A DNA stretch of 64,000 nucleotides, taken from contig NZ_CP014307.1 in NCBI RefSeq assembly GCF_001557535.2, positions 1,178,001-1,242,000 on the forward strand. The letters run 5' to 3'. The notes below the pieces were generated by a model. It was not told the DNA's origin, did not search any database, and saw only the letters and a program-made list of their open reading frames with translations. Shown piece after piece: positions 36,126-44,750 of the stretch. The stretch comes from Burkholderia sp. PAMC 26561. Its GTDB lineage: Bacteria > Pseudomonadota > Gammaproteobacteria > Burkholderiales > Burkholderiaceae. Made by a program: the position numbers and the translations under genes. The first letter of the stretch is position 1; each line of letters begins with the position of its first letter.

Positions 36126-37097
36126 TCAGACGTCAAGACCGTCGTCCCAGTACGGCGGCTCGCCGATCACTTCGGCGAGAAAATCGACAAACGCACGAAC
36201 TTTCGACGATACGATTTTCTTCGGCGGATAAACCGCCCAGATCGCCGGTTCGGCACGCGCGGTGCGCGCTTCCCAATCGCCGAGCACATGGATGAGGCGC
36301 TTATCGCGCAGAGCTGTTCCGACAAGCCACGTGGGCAGCAACGCCACGCCGCAACCCGCAAGCGCGAGTTGCAGCACGGCCTCCGAATCGTCGCCGCGAA
36401 AACGCCCCTTCAACTCCACGAGCGTCTGCTCCACGAGCATCTGCTCCACGAGCGTACGCTCCGGCTTTTCGGGCGCGTCCTTGCGCTTCGTGAAAAACCA
36501 CCGGTCATCGGGTTGCAGCGCGAGCCGCAGCGATTCGTGATGCGCAAGATCATCGGGTTCGGCGGGCGTGCCGTTGCGTTCGAAATATCCCGGACTCGCG
36601 CATACGATCCGGCGGTGCGGCGCGAGCCGACGCGCCATCAACAGCGAATCGGGCAACGCGCCGATCCGCACCGCGACATCGACGCCCCCTTCTATCATGT
36701 TCAGCGTCTCGTCTGTCACGACGATATCGACGCCGATATCCGGATAGCGCTTCATGAACGCCGGCAAATGCGGCACCACATGCCGATGCCCGAACGCCAC
36801 GGGCATGGTGATGCGCAGCACGCCTTGCGGCGTCTGGTTCAGCGATGACGTCAGCTCGCGGGCGTCATCGAGTGCCTGCAGCGCAAGAAGCGCATGTTCG
36901 CGAAACACGCGGCCGCCTTCAGTGAGCACGAGCCCGCGGGTGGACCGGTTGAACAGGGCGATGCCCAGATCCTTTTCCAGCTCGCTCACATAACGCGAAA
37001 CGGTCGATGTCTTGACGCCCATTTCGAGCGCCGTCTTGCTGAAGCTTTGCCGTTCGGCTGCATGAACGAACGCGCGTACCGCTGCGAAATAATCCAT
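36126..37097 (-). CDS. LysR-family transcriptional regulator
   Basis: The 323-residue protein has the N-terminal helix-turn-helix (SFSKTALEMGVKTSTVSRYVSELEKDLG, quoted as TALEMGVKTSTVSRYVSELE) and the LysR substrate-binding domain starting at QGVLRITMP. The ATG at 37097 (MDYFAAVRAF) is the usual family start, although the frame is open 14 codons upstream. An unusual three-unit repeat R/Q-T/M-L-V-E lies within the effector domain near residues 213-227 and matches a 15-bp DNA repeat at 36414-36458. It is convergent with the cupin gene. Its targets are unknown; the divergent side has no gene, and the porin gene ends 91 bp upstream. Confidence 0.92.
   Translation of the reverse strand: MDYFAAVRAFVHAAERQSFSKTALEMGVKTSTVSRYVSELEKDLGIALFNRSTRGLVLTEGGRVFREHALLALQALDDARELTSSLNQTPQGVLRITMPVAFGHRHVVPHLPAFMKRYPDIGVDIVVTDETLNMIEGGVDVAVRIGALPDSLLMARRLAPHRRIVCASPGYFERNGTPAEPDDLAHHESLRLALQPDDRWFFTKRKDAPEKPERTLVEQMLVEQTLVELKGRFRGDDSEAVLQLALAGCGVALLPTWLVGTALRDKRLIHVLGDWEARTARAEPAIWAVYPPKKIVSSKVRAFVDFLAEVIGEPPYWDDGLDV
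36414..36458. repeat. Three 15-bp tandem repeats inside the LysR gene
   Basis: Units begin CTCCACGAGC and differ at only a few positions. They encode five-residue repeats in frame. Copy number could change by slippage without breaking the frame. Confidence 0.85.
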
Positions 37098-37188
37098 GGG
37101 TTTGTGCGTTTGCCCGTCGCGTTTCCTGAGAAACGCCAAGACTAAAGCAAAAACCCGTGGTGGACCTTATATCGGTACGCGCAGGGGC

Positions 37189-38268
37189 CTAGAACTTCGC
37201 CCGGACGCCGGCGCCGAAGGTCTCGCCCGTCGATTGACTGGTAATACGGTCGCTCATGTAGGCGGCGTAGAGATCAGTGCGTTTGGAGAGCGGATAGTCG
37301 TAGCCGAGTGCCCAGGTTTGCCGCGTCTGGTCGAGGCCGCCTGCGTCGCGCGAATAGGCGTAGGAGGCCATCACGGTGCCGGGGCCGAGAGGCACGGTCA
37401 CGCCGCCTTGTGCCGTGTTGATATGGAAGTTGCCGGTGCGTACGGTGTTGTCGGTGTACATGTATTGACCGAAAAGCTTGACCACACGCAGGTCGTAGGA
37501 CACGCCGAGCTGCGCCACGGCCTGGCTCTGCATGCCGGAAACAAGCGAACTCAGGTCGTCGGGCTGCGTGTTGAAATTCACGTATTGATAGACGCCCGTT
37601 GCCGCGAACTGACCGCTGAGATACAGGAACTGCGCGCTCAGCTTGTGCTGGCCGTTTTCGCCGGCCTTGTCGCCGAATGCGTACATGGCTGTCCCGCTCA
37701 AACCGTGATAATCCGGCGTCGAATATGAAATTGCATTGTCCCAGCCGGAGTCGCCGACCACGCCCTGGTCGGTCGTGTAGGCGGGGAAGGTGCCAAGGCC
37801 GAGGTACACGTGATAGACCATCGGCGAGAACGTGTAAGAGTCGGCGAAGGGATTGAAAAGTATCGTCGATACAAACAGCGACGTGGTCAGCCGCCCCGCG
37901 GTCAAGGTTCCATAGGGCGACTGGACGCCGACGTAGGCATCGCGCGAGAAGAACGAGTCGCCCTGGAAGCGGCCATATGCGCCGTTCTGCGGCCGGAAGA
38001 GATCTTCGAGCGCGAAGATCGCCTTGTATCCGCCGCCGAGGTCTTCCGCACCCTTCAAGCCCCAATACGATGTCGACATGCCGCCGCCGCCCAGCGTCCA
38101 CGCACGATCGCCACCGGGATATTTCTGCGCGCCCACCCAGGCGTCCACTTGCCCGTAAAGCTGGACGCTCGACTGAGCGCTGGCGCCGCCGCTGCACAGC
38201 ATCCCGGTCGCCAGCAAGGACGCAAGCGCCGCGATTCCCTTTGAATTAAAACCGAAGCAGTTCTTCAC
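37189..38268 (-). CDS. Gram-negative trimeric porin
   Basis: This 359-residue outer-membrane porin belongs to the OmpC-like Burkholderia/Neisseria group. A GTG start at 38268 with GGGGAAC upstream gives a signal peptide ending GGASAQSSVQLYG; the mature part begins SSVQLYGQVDAW. Beta-barrel repeats end with the C-terminal GAGVRAKF, the Phe-terminated insertion signal. The loop region FALEDLFRPQNGAYGRFQGDS is typical of loop 3. It lies downstream of guanine deaminase on the same strand (101 bp), so it may serve uptake of the same substrates. An earlier start in the frame is unlikely because it would bury the signal peptide. Confidence 0.93.
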   Translation of the reverse strand: MKNCFGFNSKGIAALASLLATGMLCSGGASAQSSVQLYGQVDAWVGAQKYPGGDRAWTLGGGGMSTSYWGLKGAEDLGGGYKAIFALEDLFRPQNGAYGRFQGDSFFSRDAYVGVQSPYGTLTAGRLTTSLFVSTILFNPFADSYTFSPMVYHVYLGLGTFPAYTTDQGVVGDSGWDNAISYSTPDYHGLSGTAMYAFGDKAGENGQHKLSAQFLYLSGQFAATGVYQYVNFNTQPDDLSSLVSGMQSQAVAQLGVSYDLRVVKLFGQYMYTDNTVRTGNFHINTAQGGVTVPLGPGTVMASYAYSRDAGGLDQTRQTWALGYDYPLSKRTDLYAAYMSDRITSQSTGETFGAGVRAKF

Positions 38269-38369
38269 GCGTTCCCCCGACAGGAAAATGCAGGCGAACG
38301 AACGCGGATCGCACCGCGCAGTGCGGATCGGCCGTTCCAGCCTGCGTGAAATTGAAAGTGGTGCCCGGA

Positions 38370-39716
38370 TCACGCAGCCAGCGGGTAACGGAATCCATCG
38401 CCTGACGGACTGCGCTCGTAGACCTGTTCGCCCGCTACGTAAGTGGCCTTGATCGCGCGGTCATCGCCGAGCGTCATCAGCACGAAAAGCTGCTCCACGA
38501 TGTCCTTGCAATAGCCCGAGCGGAACGACATCAGCGGTGTCGCCTTGCGATCGAGGATCACGAGGTCGGCCTCATAACCCTTGGCAACGGTGCCGATCCT
38601 GTCCTGCAGGTACAGCGCTTCCGCCCCGCCGCGCGTGGCGAGATAAAACGCCTGGATCGCATTGAGCTTCGTCTGGTTCATCTGCGCGACCTTGTAGGCT
38701 TCGTTGAGCGATTGCAGTTGCGAGAAGCTCGTGCCTGCGCCCACGTCCGTGCCGAGGCCGACGCGTACAGGGCGCTTCGGGTTCTTGGCATCGAAGACAC
38801 GGAAGAGGCCGCTGCCGAGGAAGAAATTCGATGTCGGGCAGTGCGCCAGCGCCGCGCCGGTCTGGTGGCACGTGCACAGATCGTCTTCGGTGAGGTGGAT
38901 GCCGTGGCCGTAGATCGAGCGGGGTCCGACTATGCCGGCGTGCGCGTAGACATCGAGATAGCTCCGGCGCTCGGGGAACAGCGCCATGACCCAGGCGATT
39001 TCATCGACGTTTTCGCATAGATGCGTTTGCACGTAGGCGTCGGGCGTCTCCTTGAGCAAGGTGCCGCAGACGTCGAGCTGCGCGTCCGTGCTCGTGGGCG
39101 CGAAGCGCGGCGTGATGCAATACAACTGGCGTCCGCGCTTGTGCCACTTCGCGATCAGGTCGGAGCTCATGGAGTACGCGAGTTCGGCGGTATCGAGCAG
39201 CGCCGGCGGCGCGTTGCGGTCCATCAGCACCTTGCCGGCGACCATGCGTGTGTTGAAACGCGACGACTCTTCGAAAAATGCATCGACCGAACCCGGATGC
39301 ACCGTGCAATAAACGGCGGCCGTCGTGGTGCCCGAGCGCAGGAGTTCGCGCAAGAACACCTTGGCGACCATGTCGGCGTGATTTTTATCGGCGAAATTCT
39401 GCTCGGCGACGAACGTGTACGTGTTGAGCCATTCCAGCAACTGCTCGCCATACGCACCGATCATCTCGGTTTGCGGATAGTGAATGTGGGTGTCGATAAA
39501 CCCTGCCGACATGATCGCGTCCGGATAGTGCTGAACCTGCGTTCCCGCGGGCAGGCGAGGCGTTACTTCGGAGGCGGGGCCGACATCGACGATCTGACCC
39601 CGGTCGATGACGACGATGGCATCGGGTATATGAACGAGGCATTGCTCGGGCGACTGGAGAAACGGATCGCCGCTGAAGGTCACCACGTCGGCGCGCAAGG
39701 CTTTTAGTGCGGTCAT
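38370..39716 (-). CDS. guaD: Guanine deaminase
   Basis: GuaD hydrolyses guanine to xanthine and ammonia, a step of purine use as nitrogen source. The 448-residue amidohydrolase has the metal motif DTHIHYPQTEMIGA (His 77, His 79), the HLCENVDEI His, HGIHLTEDDL and the catalytic-Asp segment LGTDVGAGTS, all typical of guanine deaminases. Length matches. The MFS carrier gene ends 71 bp upstream on the same strand and the porin follows, so carrier, deaminase and porin could form one unit. Confidence 0.94.
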   Translation of the reverse strand: MTALKALRADVVTFSGDPFLQSPEQCLVHIPDAIVVIDRGQIVDVGPASEVTPRLPAGTQVQHYPDAIMSAGFIDTHIHYPQTEMIGAYGEQLLEWLNTYTFVAEQNFADKNHADMVAKVFLRELLRSGTTTAAVYCTVHPGSVDAFFEESSRFNTRMVAGKVLMDRNAPPALLDTAELAYSMSSDLIAKWHKRGRQLYCITPRFAPTSTDAQLDVCGTLLKETPDAYVQTHLCENVDEIAWVMALFPERRSYLDVYAHAGIVGPRSIYGHGIHLTEDDLCTCHQTGAALAHCPTSNFFLGSGLFRVFDAKNPKRPVRVGLGTDVGAGTSFSQLQSLNEAYKVAQMNQTKLNAIQAFYLATRGGAEALYLQDRIGTVAKGYEADLVILDRKATPLMSFRSGYCKDIVEQLFVLMTLGDDRAIKATYVAGEQVYERSPSGDGFRYPLAA

Positions 39717-39787
39717 GTCGAGTTCCTGGGAAGTGCGCCGGCCGCGAGGCCGGCTTTTGTATCGGAGAAGGGATCAGCAGAAGAAGG

Positions 39788-41071
39788 TCAGCGGCGCCGT
39801 GCCGGATGCGATTCCTTCATGATCAGCGCGAGCACAAAGGAGGCGATCAACGAATAGGTGATCGGCGTCGCCGCGTATTCCGCGATGGCCAGCGTGTGAT
39901 CGGTCAGTCCCGCAGCCATGCCGGACACCACTCTCGAGCCGGGCGCCGCAATCATGATGCCGCCCGCAATGAACGCCAGGCCGTTCACAAACGCCGCCGA
40001 CGTACCGATCAATTGCGGCGGGACCACGTCCGCGGCGCTGCTGAAGCAGAGCATGTGCGCGGCGTTTGCAAAACCGAACAGGAAGTTGAGCGCCATCGCA
40101 ACAGGAATCGAGATGGACGGCAGATACAGCAACGCGCCCGCGCACGCGAGTTGAACCGCAATGCCGATCACGATGGGCATCTTGCGCCGCTCGATCTTGT
40201 CGGAGAGTGCCGGAATGACAAGGCAGCCTGCGGCGAGCCCGAGCCACAACAACGACGAACTGAATGCTGCCGTGGCGGGGGAAGCGCCGCGTGTCTCCAT
40301 GAGCATGGGTGTCCAGACTACGCCCGCTGCAAGCATGCTGCCGAACAACGCAGCGCAGATGAGCGCCGAAATCCAGACGTGCGGCACCTTGGCGACCTGG
40401 AAAAGCGCATCGAGCACTGAGTGGATGAACGCGCTCGCGCCCCCCGCGCCCGTCGATTCGACAGGCGTCGGGTTTTTCAGAAAGAGGAATGCAAGCACCG
40501 ACAACACCACGCCTGCCACGCCCACGAAATTGAACAGCTCGCGCCACGGCATTTCGCTCAGGCCCCACTGCAGCGCGTTGACCGAAAACGCCGATGAGAG
40601 TGACGCGCAAAACTGCACCAGCCCGAACATGAAGTTGAAGCGGCCCATGCCGAACCATTGGCCGCCTATGTACCCCGCGCCCACAAAGCCGGTACAGGCG
40701 CCCACGGCCATCACGAACTGCGAGACGAGCAGCGTGCCGTAACTCCCCGCGTTGGCGAACAGGAACACGCCGGCCGTGACCAGCACGACGGATATGGGCA
40801 GGACCTTGTGCGCACCCAGCCGGTCCAGCAACGCGCCGCCGAAGAACTGGCAGACGGCGAAAACCCATGTGTAGACCGCCGCGATGGACGCGACTTGCTC
40901 CACAGTCAGCGACGCGCTTTTCTTCACCTCGGGATTGACGATCGAATATCCCGTTTGAACGCTGAAGAGATAAATGACGAACGCCACGGACAGCGCCCAG
41001 ATCCACCAGGCCCGGGGACCGCCAAGCTGAAACGTTGCGACTGGTGTGTGTTTCGATGAAACCGTGTTCAT
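39788..41071 (-). CDS. Major facilitator superfamily transporter
   Basis: The 427-residue protein has about 12 hydrophobic segments, beginning WWIWALSVAFVIYLFSV after a short cytoplasmic N-terminus. The loop GGALLDRLGAHKVLPIS between segments 2 and 3 carries the MFS DRxG motif. The ATG at 41071 has GGAGAAAG upstream and avoids an extra 15 residues. Its location just upstream of guanine deaminase and in the same direction points to uptake of a purine or ureide, but this MFS family is not one of the usual NCS1/NCS2 purine carriers, so the substrate is open. Confidence 0.9.
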   Translation of the reverse strand: MNTVSSKHTPVATFQLGGPRAWWIWALSVAFVIYLFSVQTGYSIVNPEVKKSASLTVEQVASIAAVYTWVFAVCQFFGGALLDRLGAHKVLPISVVLVTAGVFLFANAGSYGTLLVSQFVMAVGACTGFVGAGYIGGQWFGMGRFNFMFGLVQFCASLSSAFSVNALQWGLSEMPWRELFNFVGVAGVVLSVLAFLFLKNPTPVESTGAGGASAFIHSVLDALFQVAKVPHVWISALICAALFGSMLAAGVVWTPMLMETRGASPATAAFSSSLLWLGLAAGCLVIPALSDKIERRKMPIVIGIAVQLACAGALLYLPSISIPVAMALNFLFGFANAAHMLCFSSAADVVPPQLIGTSAAFVNGLAFIAGGIMIAAPGSRVVSGMAAGLTDHTLAIAEYAATPITYSLIASFVLALIMKESHPARRR

Positions 41072-41512
41072 GGACTTTCTCCAGGCGAGTGCAACTCCGC
41101 GATCGGTTGATCGCAACTTAAAAATTATTAATTGATATTCCGGAGCTTCACGCCGATCGAGGCGCTGAATGAATCGCGAAGACGGTATTGATTACGAGTT
41201 TTTCATGAATGAAATCAGATGCGATACGTTGCGGCTTGTTGAACGGTTCGCCCTGCGGTGGATGCACGCATCCGCCCGTGCGGTGCGTGTGCAGTCACGT
41301 TGAGAGCGGTTGGGAATTCGCCTAACTTAACAACTGGCCCGTGCTTCTTCAAGCTTTTAATTTGAACGTTGACGGGAAGCGATTAAATGGCCCAGTCCAT
41401 TTTAATTATGAGATGACCGGATTCGTTTCAAGAGCGCCGGATTGTTTTAAGCGGAAATAAATGGACGCGATAAAACAGGAAATCAATGTTTTAGTTTCAT
41501 CGCGAGAAAAAC
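41072..41512. other. Upstream region of the MFS-guaD-porin set
   Basis: No gene is seen in these 440 bp. It is AT-rich near 41,120-41,150 (TTAAAAATTATTAATTGATA) and should hold the promoter for the minus-strand MFS gene. No clear operator was picked out. Confidence 0.45.
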
Positions 41513-41534
41513 AAAAAGCCCGCATATAGCGGGC
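41513..41534 (-). terminator. Terminator of the class V aminotransferase gene
   Basis: GCCCGC (41518-41523) and GCGGGC (41529-41534) form the stem around a 5-nt loop; on the minus strand a T5 run follows. It lies 28 bp after the aminotransferase stop. Confidence 0.85.
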
Positions 41535-41562
41535 CTTGATTGCAATCAGGAAAACGGATGCT

Positions 41563-42810
41563 TCAGGCCGCCGATAACGACCGTTCCAACGCGGCAACCC
41601 CGGACGGCAGATCGACCGGAACGCCGAGATCGACCATCGTGCGGCCGAGCGCGTGGATGGTGCGAAACAGATGATGCTCACGGCATTGTTCGCCCATCTG
41701 CCCGATCCGCACGATTGGCGCACCGAACGATCCTGCAATCTCCACATGATGCTTGCGCGAGATGTGCGCGCAAATATCCGCGCCCGTGACGCCCTTTGGC
41801 ACTTCTATGCCGACGACCGAATTCAAGCGGCTTTCCTTCTGCACATAAAGCTTGAGGGACAGCGCCTCGACGCCAGCTTGCAATGCCCTCGAACAGCGCA
41901 GATGCCGCGCGAAACGCCGTTCCAGCGTCTCGGCGCACACAAGGCGCAACGCTTCATGCAGCGCAAGCACGCCCGAAACCGGCGCCGTGTAGTGATAAGA
42001 CGCGTTATGCCAGAAGTTCGCCGCAAGCGATGCGTCGAAGCACCAGTGCGTGTGCGGCACCGGTCGTGACGTAATGCGGTCCCACGCTTTTTCGGAGAAC
42101 GCGAGCAGCGACACGCCCGGAATGGACGACAGTCCTTTCTGACCGCCCGTGATCACCGCATCGATACCCCACGCGTCCATTGGCAGGGGCATGGTGCTGA
42201 GCGTACAAACGGCATCGACCACGACCAGCGCGCCCGCGGCGCTCGCCACCGCCGCGATGGATTCGAGGCTCCGGTTCCAGACGGTGTTCGATGTTTCACC
42301 GTGAACGATGGTCACGACTTCCGGCCGGAAGCGTTCGATCGCTTCGGCGACTTTCGCGGTATCGGCGGCGGTTCCCTCGCTGACCTTCAGCGTTTCCACG
42401 ACCGCACCCGTGCGCCGCGCCATCTCGGCCATGCGCTCGCTGAAAAAGCCGTTGCAGATGCTGAGCACGCGCGAATCCTTCCACGCCAGGTTCGTGATCG
42501 CCATTTCCATCGCGCCCGATCCCGGCCCCGCCACGCCCATCACCCATTTCGATTCCGTCTGGAACACGTAGCGCGCCATGGTCTTCACCTGGCCGATAAC
42601 CGCCGCCATGGTCGAGCCGAGGTGGTTGATCACCACGCCATTGGCCTTCGCGACGGCATCGGGGATCGGCACCGGGCCGGCGCCCATCATGAGGAGCGGC
42701 TCTTCGGGAAGTATCGATGAAAGCGGCAGCACCGTAGGGCAAGCCACGCCGAAGGCGTCAGATGTGCCCGAAGCGTCAAAGGAGTTGAAGGACGGAATTC
42801 GATCGTTCAT
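41563..42810 (-). CDS. Class V PLP aminotransferase, ureidoglycine-glyoxylate aminotransferase type
   Basis: The 415-residue protein is a fold-type I PLP enzyme of the AGXT/PucG group. The PLP Lys is K225 in TGGQKGLSS, with the Asp of VVVDAVCTL before it and the phosphate-site GPGSGAMEMAI near residue 95. In purine catabolism PucG transfers the amino group of ureidoglycine to glyoxylate; the nearby guanine deaminase supports that reading, while alanine- or serine-glyoxylate aminotransferase remains possible. It has its own terminator. The DUF2917 gene lies 51 bp upstream on the same strand, and the MocR regulator is divergent beyond it. Confidence 0.85.
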   Translation of the reverse strand: MNDRIPSFNSFDASGTSDAFGVACPTVLPLSSILPEEPLLMMGAGPVPIPDAVAKANGVVINHLGSTMAAVIGQVKTMARYVFQTESKWVMGVAGPGSGAMEMAITNLAWKDSRVLSICNGFFSERMAEMARRTGAVVETLKVSEGTAADTAKVAEAIERFRPEVVTIVHGETSNTVWNRSLESIAAVASAAGALVVVDAVCTLSTMPLPMDAWGIDAVITGGQKGLSSIPGVSLLAFSEKAWDRITSRPVPHTHWCFDASLAANFWHNASYHYTAPVSGVLALHEALRLVCAETLERRFARHLRCSRALQAGVEALSLKLYVQKESRLNSVVGIEVPKGVTGADICAHISRKHHVEIAGSFGAPIVRIGQMGEQCREHHLFRTIHALGRTMVDLGVPVDLPSGVAALERSLSAA

Positions 42811-42861
42811 TTTGTTTTATCTGCATTCGTTGAATGGCAGGGCTGGCCGGCCCCGCGCCAT

Positions 42862-43176
42862 TCACATTGCTCGCGTCCTGCGCTGACCCATACGCGCCAG
42901 CATCCAGTAAAGCGGCAAAGCGAAACGGCGCATGCTCGAAAATACCGGCGCCGACGCCAGCATGAAGCGGCTGTCCGGCTCCGATGCGCTGATCCACACC
43001 TTCGATCGCGGCGCGAGCTCGAGTGTATCGCCTGCGCGCAGCCACCAGTCGGCAGTGTCACCTTCAATGGTAAGCCACACTGTTCCCCGGCACACAGTCA
43101 GGGTATGAGGGCGGTCGATCAGCCAGCAGGCTGGCGCTTCGCTGGGTTGCTGCTCCAAAGTCCGGATTTCACGCAT
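42862..43176 (-). CDS. DUF2917 family protein
   Basis: This 104-residue protein matches DUF2917, small cupin-like proteins common in Burkholderiales. The segment LTVCRGTVWLTIEGDTADWWLRAGDTLEL shows the typical beta-strand pattern (quoted as CRGTVWLTIEGD and LRAGDTLEL). There is no catalytic motif. It is the first gene of a probable two-gene unit with the aminotransferase and is divergent from the MocR gene, so it is probably under the same control. Its function is not known. Confidence 0.85.
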   Translation of the reverse strand: MREIRTLEQQPSEAPACWLIDRPHTLTVCRGTVWLTIEGDTADWWLRAGDTLELAPRSKVWISASEPDSRFMLASAPVFSSMRRFALPLYWMLARMGQRRTRAM

Positions 43177-43264
43177 GATGCTCTCCCATCCTGGCCGCTC
43201 ACAGAGAGACGGCCTCTTGACTCCATTATTTATTTAAACTTCAATCTTGGAAATGTACAGTCAC

Positions 43265-43286
43265 GAACAGTTGTGCCGCACTGTTC
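43265..43286. promoter_or_regulatory. Candidate MocR operator
   Basis: GAACAGT and ACTGTTC form a perfect 7-bp inverted repeat around 8 bp. It lies in the divergent region 36 bp before the MocR start, with a further ACAGT half-site at about 43,256. It may control MocR itself and the DUF2917-aminotransferase unit. Confidence 0.5.
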
Positions 43287-43321
43287 AGTGATTTTGCCTG
43301 CACACTTTTTGAGATGACACG

Positions 43322-44746
43322 ATGAACCCCGGTATCGACCTCGCGATCAATATAAGCAGCGGCATTCCGATGACTGACCAGCTCGTGTCGGGCATCACGA
43401 ACCTGATCCGCACGCGCCAGCTGCTGTCGGGCGCGAAGCTGCCGTCCATCCGCGCGCTGGCGGAGAGCCAGCAAATCAGCCGCTTTCCGGTGATCGAGGC
43501 GTATGACCGGCTTTCCTCGCTGGGAATGATCGTGCCGAAGCACGGTTCCGGATTTTTTGTCGCCAATCAAATGGGCGGTGACGACGCGGGCGGCGGTTCG
43601 GATCCGCGCCTGGCCGAAGAGGAATCGAACCAGATCCTCCAGCAATTCAACTATCCCGGCGAGACACTGAAACTCAGCAGCGGCTTCGTGCCCGAAGCGT
43701 GGCGCGATCTGGAAGGCATCATGCAGACCGCGCGGCAGGTCATGCGCATGGACCCGGCAAGCGTGATCGACTATGCAATGCCGCATGGCGATGCAAACCT
43801 GCGTCATCAGATCCAGATGCGCCTGGCGCACGTCGGGGTCGAGGCCGACGTGTCGAACATCATCGTCACGAGCGGGGCAAGCCAGGGACTCGACCTGATC
43901 GTGCGGTTCATGCTGAAGCCCGGCGATACCGTGCTGGTCGAAGATCCCGGCTATTACAATCTGTTCGGTTTGCTGAAGCTTCAAGGCGTGAGGATTGTCG
44001 GCGTGCCCCGATTGGCGACGGGACCCGATGTCGATTTCGCCGAGCATCTGCTGAAGACGATCAAGCCGAAGCTGTTTTTCATCAACACCGTGTTCCACAA
44101 CCCGACCGCGACCAACGTCGCGCCGCAAGTCGCATTCAAGTTGCTGCAGCTCGCGCAGCAGCACGACTTCACCATCGTGGAAGACGATATCTACGCCGAC
44201 TTCCAGGCAACGCCGACGCAACGGCTGGCATCGCTCGACCAGCTCGATCACGTGATTTATCTCGGCGGCTTGTCGAAGACATTGTCATCGTCGCTGCGCA
44301 TCGGGTATCTGGCTGCTAAGCGCGAACTCGTGAAAGATCTCGTCGATGTCAAAGTGCTCACGAGCCTGGGCGGATCGCGTTTCAGCGAATGCGTGGTGGC
44401 GGCGCTGCTCGAGCGCGGGACGTACCGGAAGTATCTCGAGCGGTTGCGCAGAAGGGTGCGCGATGCGTTATCGACGGCCGTGCAGCGGATCGAGGAACAC
44501 GGCTGGGAAGTCTTCGATGAACCCACCGGCGGCAATTTCATCTGGGCACGCGTGCCGCATATCGACGATTCCATGGTGCTGGTCGAGCAGGCGCTCAAGT
44601 TCGGGATCACGCTCGCGCCGGGGAGTTACTATCGGCCGAACGGGGAGTCGTCGGCGTGGGTGCGCATCAACACAGCCCACGCCGATGACCCGCGCGCGCT
44701 CAGGTTTTTCGAGCACATGGCGGGCTTTCGGATCAACGGCGGATGA
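43322..44746 (+). CDS. MocR-type GntR regulator with aminotransferase-like domain
   Basis: The 474-residue protein joins an N-terminal GntR winged helix (GAKLPSIRALAESQQISRFPVIEAYDRL, quoted as LPSIRALAES and RFPVIEAYDRL) to a class I aminotransferase fold that binds PLP. The PLP Lys is K319 in GGLSKTLSSSLRIGY; the Asp of VEDDIYADF and Asn of FHNPTATN complete the site. MocR proteins sense PLP or an amino compound and control nearby genes. Here it faces DUF2917 and the aminotransferase, its likely targets. The convergent AI-2E-family gene lies 4 bp away. Confidence 0.94.
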   Translation: MNPGIDLAINISSGIPMTDQLVSGITNLIRTRQLLSGAKLPSIRALAESQQISRFPVIEAYDRLSSLGMIVPKHGSGFFVANQMGGDDAGGGSDPRLAEEESNQILQQFNYPGETLKLSSGFVPEAWRDLEGIMQTARQVMRMDPASVIDYAMPHGDANLRHQIQMRLAHVGVEADVSNIIVTSGASQGLDLIVRFMLKPGDTVLVEDPGYYNLFGLLKLQGVRIVGVPRLATGPDVDFAEHLLKTIKPKLFFINTVFHNPTATNVAPQVAFKLLQLAQQHDFTIVEDDIYADFQATPTQRLASLDQLDHVIYLGGLSKTLSSSLRIGYLAAKRELVKDLVDVKVLTSLGGSRFSECVVAALLERGTYRKYLERLRRRVRDALSTAVQRIEEHGWEVFDEPTGGNFIWARVPHIDDSMVLVEQALKFGITLAPGSYYRPNGESSAWVRINTAHADDPRALRFFEHMAGFRINGG

Positions 44747-44750
44747 GGCG

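Noticed and set aside
39774..41006. 410-codon minus-strand frame over the MFS gene
   Set aside because: It lies in a second frame of the same strand as the transporter and gives an Arg/His-rich sequence without membrane segments.
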